In this document: positions 52,586 to 62,329 of the stretch, piece after piece
Numbering within the stretch: the first letter of the stretch is position 1
How the letters are laid out: every line of letters begins with the position of its first letter
Assembly (NCBI GenBank): GCA_002831545.1
Contig: CP025095.1
Span: forward strand, 248,001-312,000
Direction: 5' to 3'
DNA from: Streptococcus suis
Lineage (GTDB): Bacteria; Bacillota; Bacilli; Lactobacillales; Streptococcaceae
Length of the DNA: 64,000 nt
The notes under the pieces: generated by a model
What the model saw: only the letters and a program-made list of their open reading frames with translations
Databases searched by the model: none
Told to the model about the DNA's origin: nothing
Translations under genes and position numbers: made by a program

Positions 52586-53337
52586 GCTCGTTTACCTCGT
52601 TTCAAGATCCATTTGAAGCAAGCCTTGACCAGTCGCCAAGACCAGTAGGCAAAAAATCCAGTCAAGATGTAGATGAGAATAGCTCCGCCAATCAAAGACA
52701 AACCTGAGCCAAACCCCATGAGGAAGATATTGAAACCTTCTGACATAAGGCTAAAGGCTTCCCAAATCAGATAGCCACCGCTGGTGAGAAGTCCGACACC
52801 CAAAACAAAGGCACCGACAATGAGGGCCAAGATGAGCGCCACCAATCCCAATAGACTAGCTAGGAGAATGAGCAAAAGTGGAATGGCGATAGGCAGGGAA
52901 ATGACAGCTAGGATAGCCAACCATAGCGTTCGTTTTGTTTGGCTAAAATTACGGAAGTAGCGACCGAGGAAAAAGGCGCCGAGGATAAGAGTCGCAAACA
53001 GAGGAATGACTCCGATAAACTCTCCCATGATAAAGAGTAGGAAGAAAGAGAAGAGACCTGTCATACTTAAGGCTCCCAGACCAACCCAGAGTTTCCAGTT
53101 GAGTTGAACAGGTTCTTGTTGATCCTTCTCCTCCTGGATTTGCTTGTTGAGCATGTTGTTAATGAGTTCGCTGGCAGCTTCTTTTGGTGAACCAAGTTCT
53201 TCTATAATTTCTGTTTCATGCTCTGGTCCAGCCTCGTCAAAATACTCATTAAAGAAGCTGATGGCTTCAAAGTATTCTTTGTGGGGCAGTTTTTTGAGAT
53301 GTTTTTCTAACTGCTCCATGTATTCAGTTCTTGTCAT
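52582..53337 (-). CDS. DUF1700 (HAAS-type) membrane protein
   Basis: 251 residues. The N-terminal HAAS-like helical domain (TRTEYMEQLEKHLKKLPHKE to ELGSPKEAASELI) is cytoplasmic, followed by five or six membrane helices. Such domains are thought to interact with partner regulators or signalling proteins. It overlaps padR upstream by 14 bases and DUF4097 downstream by four, so all three are translated together. Confidence 0.82.
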   Translation of the reverse strand: MTRTEYMEQLEKHLKKLPHKEYFEAISFFNEYFDEAGPEHETEIIEELGSPKEAASELINNMLNKQIQEEKDQQEPVQLNWKLWVGLGALSMTGLFSFFLLFIMGEFIGVIPLFATLILGAFFLGRYFRNFSQTKRTLWLAILAVISLPIAIPLLLILLASLLGLVALILALIVGAFVLGVGLLTSGGYLIWEAFSLMSEGFNIFLMGFGSGLSLIGGAILIYILTGFFAYWSWRLVKACFKWILKRGKRA

Positions 53338-53650
53338 GGCGGACGCTCCCTTCTATGATGCCGTTTATCGTGTTTGTATAGGTATCCCAGTCATCTTTGA
53401 GTCGGACCAATTCTTCGTGACCTAACTGAGTTAGGCTATAATACTTGCGCATACGACCCTGATATTCTTGGGAATAAGTAGTCAAAAAGTCATTTTGCTC
53501 CAATCGTTTTAGGATGGGATAGAGGGCGGACTCCTTGATGTTGGCAATTAATTTAATGGTCTGACAGATTTCATAGCCATAAGAATCATCGGATTCCAAA
53601 ATAGCCATGATGAGAAATTCTGTCAGCACTGCGGGGACTGGAAAATGCAT
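53324..53650 (-). CDS. PadR-family transcriptional regulator
   Basis: 108 residues. The winged helix shows SYGYEICQTIKLIANIKESA and LYPILKRLEQNDFLTTYSQE, the PadR signature. The ATG at 53650 follows AAAGGAGCGTCCT and is preferred to an upstream frame. It is the first gene of the operon and should repress it through the dyad at 53688..53720. Confidence 0.88.
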   Translation of the reverse strand: MHFPVPAVLTEFLIMAILESDDSYGYEICQTIKLIANIKESALYPILKRLEQNDFLTTYSQEYQGRMRKYYSLTQLGHEELVRLKDDWDTYTNTINGIIEGSVRHDKN

Positions 53651-53687
53651 AGGACGCTCCTTTCCTTTGTTGTTAGTTGGGTTCGGT

Positions 53688-53720
53688 TTTGATATATAGT
53701 GTTCAGTTTCATATATCAAA
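53688..53720. promoter_or_regulatory. Probable PadR operator
   Basis: Perfect 10-bp arms, TTTGATATAT and ATATATCAAA, are 13 bases apart, 38 bp upstream of padR. Another TATATATTAAATATA lies just beyond. The remaining 53735..53943 shows no gene. Confidence 0.6.
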
Positions 53721-53943
53721 TTTTGTTATATATTAAATATACACCTACAGAAATAAATTGTCAAGTGATTATGTACAAAATAAATAAAATAGCTTAGGAC
53801 AAATTTTTAAGGTGTAAACGTTTTATAGCCTTGAAAAATAATTTCAGAGTAGTAAACTTAATAACAGTACTAACATTAAGGGATTTTCTGGACTAAAAGA
53901 AAATGACCTCAGATGGATTAGTAGTATTTAAGGTGGTGTAAAG

Positions 53944-54324
53944 ATGAAACTATATGTTCAGTTTATGATTATTCTAGTATTTTCATTTTTAGGGGAAGCT
54001 ATTTCGACTATTTTTCATCTTCCTATTCCGGGAAGTATTATTGGCTTAATCCTCCTGTTTTTAGCCCTAGAGTTCAAATTGATTCGTCTTCGCCATATTC
54101 AGACGGTTGGAAATTTTTTGCTGGCTAACATGACCATTCTTTTTTTGCCTGCAGCAGTGGGCATTATGGAGAGATTTGATGCAATTAAAGATTATTTACT
54201 TCCTATTATCATCGTCATTTTAGGCGCCATTTTTTTAAATGTCTTAGTAATTGGTTTTGTTGTTCAATTTGTGAAGCAAAAGTTTGAAGGTGACTATATT
54301 GATACGGAGGGAAATCATGACTGA
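53944..54324 (+). CDS. lrgA: LrgA-like (CidA/LrgA family) holin-like protein
   Basis: 126 residues with four membrane helices (IFHLPIPGSIIGLILLFLAL is the family core). In this family LrgA and LrgB form a membrane system that modulates murein hydrolases and, as shown in other firmicutes, can carry pyruvate. It overlaps lrgB by eight bases. No lytST two-component pair, its usual regulator, lies nearby. Confidence 0.88.
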   Translation: MKLYVQFMIILVFSFLGEAISTIFHLPIPGSIIGLILLFLALEFKLIRLRHIQTVGNFLLANMTILFLPAAVGIMERFDAIKDYLLPIIIVILGAIFLNVLVIGFVVQFVKQKFEGDYIDTEGNHD

Positions 54325-55012
54325 ACTTTTTTCAAATCCTATTTTTGGTATTATGTTATCAATTGCAGCATATTTAATTGGAATGCTGATCTATCGGAGA
54401 TATCCTCATCCAATCACAACCCCACTATTGGTAGCTACAGGATTGATTATTGTCTTTTTAAAAATGACAGGTATTTCCTATAAGGAATATTATGCAGGAG
54501 GGTCCTATCTAAATATGCTTATTGTGCCTTCAACGGTAGCTCTGGGAATTCCTTTATATCGTTCTTTCCATCTAATGAAACATCACATTCGAAGTATTCT
54601 TTTGGGAATTTTTGTTGCCTGTATTGTCAATACTGTATTTACTGCCCTGATTGCCAAATGGTTTGGGATGGATTTTTTTCTAGCAATATCTCTTTTTCCA
54701 AAATCAGTCACCACTGCTATGGCTGTTGGTATTACTGATAAAATGCAAGGGATAGCAACTATTACTCTTGTAGTCGTTGTTGCAACAGGGATTCTGACAA
54801 GTGTTCTTGGCCCAGTCTTTTTAAAACTACTAAAAATTGAAGACCCGGTAGCTGTTGGTCTTGCTTTGGGAGGAACAGGACATGCCATTGGAACGGGTAC
54901 AGCGATAAAATATGGACATACGCAAGGAGCGATGGCTGGCTTGGCTATTGGGATTACAGGCATCATGTATGTGGTGATTAGTCCAATAGTTGCGCAGATT
55001 ATCTTACAATAA
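54317..55012 (+). CDS. lrgB: LrgB-like membrane protein
   Basis: 231 residues with about six helices. The LrgB patterns FPKSVTTAMAVGITDKMQG and GGTGHAIGTGTAIKYG are present. The start at 54317 follows ACGGAGGG. It is co-translated with lrgA. It ends at a two-way terminator shared with the convergent FNT gene. Confidence 0.9.
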   Translation: MTELFSNPIFGIMLSIAAYLIGMLIYRRYPHPITTPLLVATGLIIVFLKMTGISYKEYYAGGSYLNMLIVPSTVALGIPLYRSFHLMKHHIRSILLGIFVACIVNTVFTALIAKWFGMDFFLAISLFPKSVTTAMAVGITDKMQGIATITLVVVVATGILTSVLGPVFLKLLKIEDPVAVGLALGGTGHAIGTGTAIKYGHTQGAMAGLAIGITGIMYVVISPIVAQIILQ

Positions 55013-55047
55013 AAAACTACGATTGGAATTCCAACCGTAGTTTTTTT
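55011..55047. terminator. Two-way terminator between lrgB and the FNT gene
   Basis: AAAAAACTACGATTGG and CCAACCGTAGTTTTTT pair with one mismatch around AATT; A and T runs serve both strands. Confidence 0.8.
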
Positions 55048-55846
55048 AGTCTACATAAAGTTTGGATTGATGATTCAACCAACTATAAAGAAGTCCGATA
55101 AAGAGACCGCCACCCACGTAGTTTCCTAATCCAGAAAAGAGGAAATTGCTTAGTACACTTAATAGAGTCATTCCCTCAACTGGTCCACCATTTGCAAAAA
55201 AGGCCAGGGAGAAGAGTGAAAAGTTCGCAATGACGTGCTCATATCCCAAGAAAGCAAAAATAAAGATGACGAAAATAACGGAAATGAGACGCCCAGCGTC
55301 ATCTTTGATGCGTAAGAAGGTAAATACGCCGATATTCACGACAATATTAGCAAAAATTCCTTCAATAAATTGAGTCAAAGGTGTCTTTGAAAGCTTGGCC
55401 ACCGTTGCTTCAAATAGGTAGCTGTGAGCATCAACGTGCTGATAAGGCAGTGTCAATGAAACCAAGTAACAAACAAGGACAGCACCGACAAAATTGAAAA
55501 GGATACAGGTTGCCAACATCTTGAGGGCTGTTTTAGTAGGAATCGTTTTTCGATGGCTGGCTACTGTCATATACATCATGTTGGATGTTCCGAGTTCGGC
55601 ATTCATATATAAAATCATGAGTAGCCCCCAACCAAACATCAACCCATAACTAAACTTCCCGAGTCCTTCTGCGACATGGTTAAGTTTGTCTGCTGTATAA
55701 AGAGAAATGACAATTCCCAATCCTAAATAAAGACTGGCTAGTATCGATCGTACAGCGTAGGCAGAAAAACTGTGTTCAAACAAATCTGCTTTTTTCTGTA
55801 TACTCTTTTCAAGTGTATACATTAAAGTCTCTTGGTTAGCTCCCAT
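55046..55846 (-). CDS. Formate/nitrite transporter (FNT) family channel
   Basis: 266 residues from the ATG at 55846, which follows AAGGAGATTAGG; a 91-residue extension in the open frame covers the divergent promoter and is not real. About six membrane helices. The FNT pattern is seen in ELGTSNMMYMTV, NIVVNIGVFTFLRIKDD and LGNYVGGGLFIGLLYSW. Members carry formate, nitrite, hydrosulfide or lactate; formate is plausible in a fermenting streptococcus. Confidence 0.85.
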   Translation of the reverse strand: MGANQETLMYTLEKSIQKKADLFEHSFSAYAVRSILASLYLGLGIVISLYTADKLNHVAEGLGKFSYGLMFGWGLLMILYMNAELGTSNMMYMTVASHRKTIPTKTALKMLATCILFNFVGAVLVCYLVSLTLPYQHVDAHSYLFEATVAKLSKTPLTQFIEGIFANIVVNIGVFTFLRIKDDAGRLISVIFVIFIFAFLGYEHVIANFSLFSLAFFANGGPVEGMTLLSVLSNFLFSGLGNYVGGGLFIGLLYSWLNHQSKLYVD

Positions 55847-55985
55847 CCTAATCTCCTTACTGAATCTACTACTTTTTTGAGTAAACGTTTTCTTTTTGTC
55901 GAATGGCTTTACTTTGTTTATTATACTTGATAAAATGGTTGTTGTCCAAAAAAATTTAACTTTTGAAAGGAAATATAAGAAAAAT

Positions 55986-56831
55986 ATGGATGTTACATGG
56001 ACAGTGAAATATATCACTGAATTTTTAGCGACTGCACTCCTTATTATCATTGGTAATGGTACAGTTGCAAACGTTGATTTAAAAGGTACAAAAGGAAACA
56101 ACTCTGGTTGGATTCTCATTGCGATTGGCTATGGTTTGGCAGTTATGATGCCAGCATTGATGTTTGGTAACGTTTCTGGTAACCATATCAACCCAGCCTT
56201 TACACTTGGTTTGGCTGTTTCAGGTCTCTTCCCTTGGGCTCACGTTGCTCAATACATTGTTGCGCAATTGTTAGGTGCAATGTTTGGTCAGTTAGTGGTT
56301 GTAGTAGTATACAAACCTTACTTCTTGAAAACTGAAAATCCAAATCACATCCTTGGTTCGTTCTCAACAATCAGCGCGCTTGACAATGGTACAAAAGAAA
56401 GTCGTAAAGCTGCAACTATTAATGGCTTCTTAAATGAGTTCGCTGGTTCATTTGTATTGTTCTTCGGAGCACTTGCTTTGACCAAACATTTCTTTGGTTC
56501 AGAGTTGGTTGGTAAATTGATTGAACAAGGCTATGATAAAACAGTCGCTGAGACAATGACTGCTCCATATACTTCAGGTTCAATTGCAGTTGCTCACTTA
56601 GGCATTGGTTTCCTAGTTATGGCCTTGGTAGCCTGTGTCGGTGGTCCAACTGGTCCAGCTCTTAACCCTGCTCGTGACCTTGGTCCACGTCTTCTTCACC
56701 ACTTCCTGCCAAAAACAGTACTTGGTGAATCAAAATCTGATTCAAAATGGTGGTATGCTTGGGTGCCAGTGGTTGCTCCAATCCTCGCATCAATTGCCGC
56801 CATTGCACTATTCAAATTCTTGTATCTTTAA
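55986..56831 (+). CDS. Aquaporin / glycerol facilitator family channel
   Basis: 281 residues with six helices and two half-helices carrying the NPA boxes, NHINPAFTLG and LNPARDLGPR. The Asp after the second NPA (NPARD) points to the aquaglyceroporin side, so glycerol or similar small solutes are likely. The start (MDVTWTVKYITEF) is preceded by AAAGGAAA at slightly long spacing. It is divergent from the FNT gene. Confidence 0.9.
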   Translation: MDVTWTVKYITEFLATALLIIIGNGTVANVDLKGTKGNNSGWILIAIGYGLAVMMPALMFGNVSGNHINPAFTLGLAVSGLFPWAHVAQYIVAQLLGAMFGQLVVVVVYKPYFLKTENPNHILGSFSTISALDNGTKESRKAATINGFLNEFAGSFVLFFGALALTKHFFGSELVGKLIEQGYDKTVAETMTAPYTSGSIAVAHLGIGFLVMALVACVGGPTGPALNPARDLGPRLLHHFLPKTVLGESKSDSKWWYAWVPVVAPILASIAAIALFKFLYL

Positions 56832-56836
56832 TAGTG

Positions 56837-56865
56837 AACCCGATTCGTCGGGTTTTTATTTTTTG
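56837..56865 (+). terminator. Terminator after the aquaporin gene
   Basis: AACCCGA and TCGGGTT pair around the stable TTCG loop, followed by T-rich sequence. Confidence 0.85.
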
Positions 56866-56962
56866 TTTTATGGATATTGAGGTGATTCGGTTGTCTGCTC
56901 TGCTATTTTCCTAAAAGTTATGCTACAGTAAAGCTAGAAAAAATCGGAAAAGAGGCTAGAAT

Positions 56963-57154
56963 ATGTCAGATGTTATTGCTTTTGGTTATGGAAGCAGTCG
57001 AGCGGAGATGCAGCTCAAGCGGCTCAATCGCCATGGAATCATCGCAGGTGCGACCGTAACAGGGAAGACAGTGACCTTAAAGGTCTTGGCAGAGCAGTTG
57101 AGTGATGCGGGAATCCCTATTCTTATACTGTCTGTACCTCGGTTCCGGGTATGA
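56963..57154 (+). pseudogene. N-terminal remnant of a HerA-like ATPase
   Basis: 63 residues ([19 protein letters not shown], then [18 protein letters not shown]) match the start and Walker A of HerA-like, DUF853-type helicases of about 500 residues. It ends abruptly at 57154, and nothing related follows in any frame. It is a leftover of a deletion; a role as a small protein is unlikely. Confidence 0.65.
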
Positions 57155-57250
57155 AAGCAAATTCGTTCGGCTATATCTAGACAAAGTTCTTGCCAGATGC
57201 CACAAAATTCGTTAAAATAAACGTAAATCACTAATTAGTAAGGAGTTAGC

Positions 57251-57865
57251 ATGACTGATCAATTGCAGGCATTATTGAAAGACTATCAGCCCCAGCCATT
57301 GGGTGAAAAACGTTCTTATGCAGTCTTCTTGCCCTTAGTCTGGTCAGACAATCAGTGGCAGGTCTTATATGAGATTCGGAGCGAGTCCATTTCTCAACCG
57401 GGAGAAGTTTCCTTTCCAGGTGGTGGAATTGATGATGGGGAGACAGCAGAAGAAGCTGCCATTCGTGAGGTTATCGAAGAACTTGACATTCAACAGGAAC
57501 AAATTGAGTTGCTGGGAGAAATCGATTATCTCGTTTTCGGTCGCTCAACGATTCGCTGTTTTGTCGGTCGACTTCACTTGGACTGGCAGACCCTTCAACC
57601 CAATGATGAAGTAGCTCGATTCTTTACAGTTCCACTAGAAACCTTGCAAAAAACGTCCCCTGTCTATTATCAACTGGATTCACAGATTGTCCCAGATTGT
57701 GACTTTCCCTTTGAACGCTTGAGAGGAGGAGTTGACTATCCTTTCAGTCATCACAAACGCTCCGTCCCATTTTATGAAAATCTACCAGAAAATATCTGGG
57801 GAATGACCGCCCAATTTACCCATCGTTTTACGGAAATCATAAATCAAAAAACTTCGCCCAGATGA
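57251..57865 (+). CDS. NUDIX hydrolase, CoA pyrophosphatase-like
   Basis: 204 residues. The Nudix box reads GGGIDDGETAEEAAIREVIEELDI, split here by function: G(5)E(7)REVIEEL. GEVSFPGG just before it matches the CoA-diphosphatase group (NudL/YeaB). It would split CoA or related nucleotides into mononucleotides. An AAGGAG site precedes the ATG. A hairpin at its 3' end (AACTTCGC / GCGAAGTT, 57850..57873) lacks a T-run on the plus strand. Confidence 0.85.
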   Translation: MTDQLQALLKDYQPQPLGEKRSYAVFLPLVWSDNQWQVLYEIRSESISQPGEVSFPGGGIDDGETAEEAAIREVIEELDIQQEQIELLGEIDYLVFGRSTIRCFVGRLHLDWQTLQPNDEVARFFTVPLETLQKTSPVYYQLDSQIVPDCDFPFERLRGGVDYPFSHHKRSVPFYENLPENIWGMTAQFTHRFTEIINQKTSPR

Positions 57866-57942
57866 GCGAAGTTAAAGTCAAGCCAATAACAAGACCTGCA
57901 ATTTTTCCGTTGCCCTTTTTGTTCATAAAAATCTTAGAGGAG

Positions 57943-58204
57943 ATTATGTATTAGCCAATGTGGAAAATAGAAGTATAAAAAATGTTGATGAATCTAAAAA
58001 AATTCAGTTTAAAGATAATGAGATTTTATTTAATAAGCAAGATATAAAGTAAATAATGTAACAATGCAAATTTTAGATAGTAATGCTGATGTAGTTGGAG
58101 AATACACCAAACAAGGAGTTATTGTATTTAAAAATGATTCCCAAAATGAAAGTCATTATATTCTGAAGTCTTCTCGTTTATACAAAAATACAACTAAAAA
58201 ATAA
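57943..58204 (+). pseudogene. AT-rich remnant of an unknown gene, with one frameshift
   Basis: Two frames read well in turn: GDYVLANVENRSIKNVDESK to LFNKQDIK, then NNVTMQILDSNADVVGEYT to LYKNTTKK and a stop. A one-base loss in an A-run near 58043 would join them. No start or ribosome site is present, and base composition is lower in GC than its neighbours. It is probably the 3' end of a gene otherwise deleted. No family was recognised. Confidence 0.5.
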
Positions 58205-58238
58205 TATTGAACAAATGTTCAAATTTCCAACATATTCT

Positions 58239-58257
58239 TGTTTATTTTTGATATAAT
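58239..58257 (+). promoter_or_regulatory. lacR promoter with LacR-type operator
   Basis: TGTTTATTTT (58239..58248) fits the TGTTTNWTTT sites bound by LacR, and TATAAT follows at 58252..58257. LacR may therefore control itself. Confidence 0.55.
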
Positions 58258-58282
58258 GTAAAAAAACAACAAAGGATTAAAC

Positions 58283-59050
58283 ATGAATAAACGAGAACGA
58301 CTAGAAGAAATTACAAGATTGGTAAACAAAAAAGGCACAGTCCGAATTTCTGAGATTGTTGAATTGCTAAATGTTACTGATATGACTGTTCGACGTGATT
58401 TCATAGAATTGGAAGAACAGGGCGTTTTAACCAAAATCCATGGCGGTGCTAGAAGTAATAAGGCTTTTCAATATCGGGAATATTCCCATTCTGAGAAACA
58501 CATTCAGAATAAGGAAGCCAAGCAAGAGATAGCGGAAAGGGCTGCACAGCTGATAGAAGATGGAGACACGGTGTTCTTAGGTCCAGGAACAACAGTGGCC
58601 TTTCTGGCTGAGGCTATTAAAAATCCTCGCCTAACAGTCATCACAAACTGTATGCCTGTTTTTACCATCCTATCTCAAAAGAAGACCGAGGAGTTCCAAG
58701 TCTTTCTCTTGGGAGGAGAATATCGCCAAGTGACAGAATCTTTTGTAGGAGAAATTACCAATACAAGTTTAGAAAAAATGCGATTCAGCAAGATTTTCTT
58801 TTCAGGTAACGGACTTAAGGGAACTGATGTCATGACCTCAACCTTAGCGGAAGCCTATACGCAAAATATTGCCATTAAACATTCTTTAGAAAAATATCTA
58901 CTGCTAGATGCTTCGAAAATTGGAAAAGATGATTTTACTTCTTTTTGTGATTTGAATGATGTAACTGCTCTAGTGACCGATATGAATGCAAAGGATGAAA
59001 ATTACCAATTATTAAGTAAGCACATCGAAATTATCACTACAAAATCATAA
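58283..59050 (+). CDS. lacR: Lactose phosphotransferase system repressor (DeoR family)
   Basis: 255 residues. The N-terminal DeoR helix-turn-helix ([20 protein letters not shown]) is followed by the sugar-phosphate isomerase-like effector domain ([39 protein letters not shown]). LacR represses the lac genes until tagatose-6-phosphate accumulates. It is oriented with lacABCD and separated from them by a terminator and a second promoter. Confidence 0.92.
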   Translation: MNKRERLEEITRLVNKKGTVRISEIVELLNVTDMTVRRDFIELEEQGVLTKIHGGARSNKAFQYREYSHSEKHIQNKEAKQEIAERAAQLIEDGDTVFLGPGTTVAFLAEAIKNPRLTVITNCMPVFTILSQKKTEEFQVFLLGGEYRQVTESFVGEITNTSLEKMRFSKIFFSGNGLKGTDVMTSTLAEAYTQNIAIKHSLEKYLLLDASKIGKDDFTSFCDLNDVTALVTDMNAKDENYQLLSKHIEIITTKS

Positions 59051-59057
59051 AGTTATC

Positions 59058-59086
59058 AAAACCAACAGCCTAATGTTGGTTTTTTG
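59058..59086 (+). terminator. Terminator after lacR
   Basis: AAAACCAACA and TGTTGGTTTT pair around GCCTAA, then T residues. Confidence 0.85.
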
Positions 59087-59098
59087 TTTGCATACGAA

Positions 59099-59157
59099 AA
59101 AAAATAAACAAAAATAAAACAAAATATGTTGACTTTGTGTTTGTTTGGTTGTATAAT
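59099..59157 (+). promoter_or_regulatory. lacA promoter and LacR-type operators
   Basis: TTGACT (59129..59134), a 17-bp spacer and TATAAT (59152..59157). Upstream, the minus strand reads TGTTTTATTTTTGTTTATTT (two overlapping LacR-type sites), and TGTTTGTTTGG lies within the spacer. Confidence 0.7.
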
Positions 59158-59172
59158 TTAAACATAAAAAGC

Positions 59173-59186
59173 GAAAACGCTTTTTC
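59173..59186. promoter_or_regulatory. cre site downstream of the lacA promoter
   Basis: GAAAACGCTTTTTC, within AAAAAGCG...CGCTTTTT, fits the CcpA site consensus. Placed after the -10, it would block elongation when glucose is present. Confidence 0.6.
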
Positions 59187-59256
59187 TAAGTTTTGCAAAA
59201 CAAAGATTTTCTGCCAAATATGGCTACAACTTTCTATTTTTGTTAGGAGATAGGTT

Positions 59257-59679
59257 ATGACAATCATTATCGGTGCTGATCCAGCAGGTTCAAAACTAAA
59301 AGACGTTATTAAAGATTATTTGCTAGAAAAATCATATGACTTTAAAGATGTCAGTGATGGAAGCGATTTTGTTGATACAACTTTGGCAGTAGTTGCAGAA
59401 GTTAATCAAGAGGAAGGAAATCTTGGCATTGTGATTGATGCTTATGGTGTTGGTCCATTTATGACCGCAACTAAAGTCAAAGGCATGATCGCTGCAGAAG
59501 TTTCAGACGAACGCTCTGCCTATATGACAAGAGGACACAACAATTCGCGTATTATTACAATCGGTAGTGAGATTGTAGGAGAAGGAATTGCTAAAAATAT
59601 CGTTAAAGGATTTGTTAAAGGTGAGTATGATGGTGGCCGTCACCAAATTCGTGTCGATATGCTAAATAAAATGTGCTAA
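59257..59679 (+). CDS. lacA: Galactose-6-phosphate isomerase, LacA subunit
   Basis: 140 residues. With LacB it converts galactose-6-phosphate to tagatose-6-phosphate. The RpiB/LacAB fold is visible ([60 protein letters not shown]). LacA lacks the active-site Cys-Gly-Thr seen in LacB, as is usual. GGAGATAGGTT precedes the ATG. First gene of lacABCD. Confidence 0.94.
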   Translation: MTIIIGADPAGSKLKDVIKDYLLEKSYDFKDVSDGSDFVDTTLAVVAEVNQEEGNLGIVIDAYGVGPFMTATKVKGMIAAEVSDERSAYMTRGHNNSRIITIGSEIVGEGIAKNIVKGFVKGEYDGGRHQIRVDMLNKMC

Positions 59680-59702
59680 TTGTTGTAAACAAAGGAGAAT
59701 AA

Positions 59703-60221
<519 letters not shown>

Positions 60222-60230
60222 GAGGCTCAC

Positions 60231-61163
60231 ATGATTTTGACAATCACTTTAAATCCGTCGGTTGATATTGCCTATCAATTGGATACCTTTCATTTGGATA
60301 CGGTCAATCGAGTAGAAAAAGTTCAAAAAACAGCTGGTGGTAAGGGAGTCAATGTGACACGGGTTTTGAAACAAATCGGTGAAGATGTTGTGGCTACGGG
60401 TTTCATTGGTGGTGAACTTGGAAGTTATGTAAAGAAACAACTTACTCGAAATGATATTAAAAATTCCTTTGTAGAAATTGGGAGCGAAACACGTAACTGT
60501 ATTGCGGTTCTTCATGATGGCAAACAGACGGAGATTTTAGAACAAGGACCAACTATTCAAGAACATGAAGCCTTGAATTTTATCGAACACCTCGAAATTA
60601 TTCTGAACAATGTAGATGTAGTTGTTATTTCAGGAAGTTTGCCTAAGGGACTTGCTAGCAATTATTATGTTGAGATTGTAGAACTTTGTAAAAAATACGG
60701 TGTAGCTGTTGTTCTGGATTGTTCTGGTGAGGCGCTGAAAAACGTTTTAGAAAGCCAGCAGAAGCCGACAGTTATTAAGCCGAATACAGAGGAGTTATCA
60801 CAACTGATTGGTAAAGAAGTTACTGATGATATTCAAGAGTTGAAATCAGTTTTGTCTGGTCAACTTTTCCAAGGAATTGATTGGATAGTCGTCTCATTAG
60901 GGGCACAGGGGGCTTTTGCCAAGCACAATGACAAGTTCTATCGTGTCAGAATTCCAAAAATAAAAGTCGTCAATCCAGTAGGATCAGGAGATTCAACTGT
61001 TGCAGGTATTGCAGCTAGTTTGGTACATGCCTTACCTGATACAGAATTACTTAAAAAGGCTAATGTTTTGGGCATGCTAAATGCCCAGGAAGAACAGACA
61101 GGTTATGTCAATTTAGAAAATGCAGAATCGTTGTATTCTCAAATCGAAGTCGAAGAGGTATAA
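60231..61163 (+). CDS. lacC: Tagatose-6-phosphate kinase
   Basis: 310 residues. A PfkB-family kinase making tagatose-1,6-bisphosphate. The N-terminal sugar box [18 protein letters not shown] and the C-terminal catalytic box [17 protein letters not shown] (with GSGDS rather than the common GAGDS) are clear. It is joined closely to lacB and lacD. Confidence 0.94.
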   Translation: MILTITLNPSVDIAYQLDTFHLDTVNRVEKVQKTAGGKGVNVTRVLKQIGEDVVATGFIGGELGSYVKKQLTRNDIKNSFVEIGSETRNCIAVLHDGKQTEILEQGPTIQEHEALNFIEHLEIILNNVDVVVISGSLPKGLASNYYVEIVELCKKYGVAVVLDCSGEALKNVLESQQKPTVIKPNTEELSQLIGKEVTDDIQELKSVLSGQLFQGIDWIVVSLGAQGAFAKHNDKFYRVRIPKIKVVNPVGSGDSTVAGIAASLVHALPDTELLKKANVLGMLNAQEEQTGYVNLENAESLYSQIEVEEV

Positions 61164-61164
61164 T

Positions 61165-62142
61165 ATGGTAGTAACAGCAGATAAAAGAAAATACATGGAA
61201 AAAGTAAGCAATGAAGCAGGTGTTATTTCAGCTTTAGCTTTTGACCAACGTGGAGCCCTGAAAAAAATGATGGCAAAACATCAGATAGAAGAACCTACTG
61301 TGGAGCAGATGGAAGAACTAAAGAAACTAGTTTCAGAGGAATTAACACAGTTTTCTTCCTCAATTCTGTTAGATCCTGAATTTGGTTTGCCAGCATCACG
61401 CGCCCGTGACGAACAGTGCGGTTTGCTCCTAGCTTATGAAAAAACTGGCTATGATACAAGCTCTACTAGTCGCTTACCAGATTGCCTAGTAGAGTGGTCT
61501 GTAAAACGACTAAAAGAAGCAGGGGCAGATGCTATCAAGTTCTTACTCTATTATGATGTTGATGGTGATCCATACGTCAATCTTCAAAAACATGCCTATA
61601 TTGAACGCTTGGGTTCAGAATGTCAGGCTGAAGGTTTACCATTCTTCTTGGAAATTTTGAGCTATGATGAAACGATTGAAGGCAATGCCAGCGTGGAATT
61701 TGCAAGAGTCAAACCTCGAAAAGTAAATGAGGCTATGAAAGTATTTTCGGATGAACGCTTTGGAGTGGATGTTCTCAAGCTAGAGGTACCTGTGAACATG
61801 AATTTTGTAGAAGGCTTTGGAACAGGGGAAGTCGTCTATACAAAAGAAGAAGCAGCCGAATATTTCCGTCAACAAGAAGCATCAACTCATTTGCCATACA
61901 TTTATCTAAGTGCAGGTGTTTCTGCTAAGCTTTTCCAAGATACACTAGTATTTGCACATGAAGCAGGTGCTAAATTTAACGGTGTTCTCTGTGGTCGTGC
62001 GACGTGGGCGGGTGTTGTGCCAGTCTATATTGAACAAGGCGAAGAAGCTGCGCGTGAATGGTTACGTACTGTTGGTCGTGAAAATATTGAGGGACTTGAT
62101 GCAGTCTTGTCTCAAACAGCAACTTCTTGGCTAGAAAAATAA
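61165..62142 (+). CDS. lacD: Tagatose-1,6-bisphosphate aldolase
   Basis: 325 residues. A class I aldolase splitting tagatose-1,6-bisphosphate into dihydroxyacetone phosphate and glyceraldehyde-3-phosphate. The family patterns [34 protein letters not shown] and [19 protein letters not shown] (Schiff-base Lys region) are present. The ATG at 61165, two bases from the lacC stop with GAGGTATAAT before it, gives the usual length. Confidence 0.94.
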   Translation: MVVTADKRKYMEKVSNEAGVISALAFDQRGALKKMMAKHQIEEPTVEQMEELKKLVSEELTQFSSSILLDPEFGLPASRARDEQCGLLLAYEKTGYDTSSTSRLPDCLVEWSVKRLKEAGADAIKFLLYYDVDGDPYVNLQKHAYIERLGSECQAEGLPFFLEILSYDETIEGNASVEFARVKPRKVNEAMKVFSDERFGVDVLKLEVPVNMNFVEGFGTGEVVYTKEEAAEYFRQQEASTHLPYIYLSAGVSAKLFQDTLVFAHEAGAKFNGVLCGRATWAGVVPVYIEQGEEAAREWLRTVGRENIEGLDAVLSQTATSWLEK

Positions 62143-62175
62143 TTAAAAAAATTACCATTTTCTTAAAAGAAAGGG

Positions 62176-62203
62176 TTTACATTTCCTGAGAATATGCTAT
62201 AAT
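62176..62203 (+). promoter_or_regulatory. Promoter of lacT
   Basis: TTTACA (62176..62181), a 16-bp spacer and TATAAT (62198..62203). It gives lacT, lacF and lacE a transcript separate from lacABCD. Confidence 0.65.
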
Positions 62204-62226
62204 AATCTCATCAGCAAGAATAGAGT

Positions 62227-62306
62227 GGATTGTAACTAATTCGATTAGGCAAGACTACAAATGGATTTGAGAGTAGGATATTCTCGGTTTGTTTGTAGTC
62301 TTTTTT
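62227..62306 (+). promoter_or_regulatory. RAT antiterminator site overlapping a terminator
   Basis: GGATTGTAACTAATTCGATT and the following AGGCAAGAC (62227..62255) match RAT sequences bound by LacT/BglG proteins. The terminator stem AAGACTACAAA (62251..62261) / TTTGTAGTCTT (62292..62302) shares five bases with it and ends in T residues. LacT binding would block the terminator, so LacT controls its own transcript. Confidence 0.85.
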
Positions 62307-62329
62307 GCTTAAAAATATAGGAGGGATAC

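Noticed and set aside
55847..56119. A 91-residue extension of the FNT channel.
   Set aside because: It would cross the divergent promoter and the start of the aquaporin gene. The ATG at 55846 has a strong ribosome site and gives normal length.
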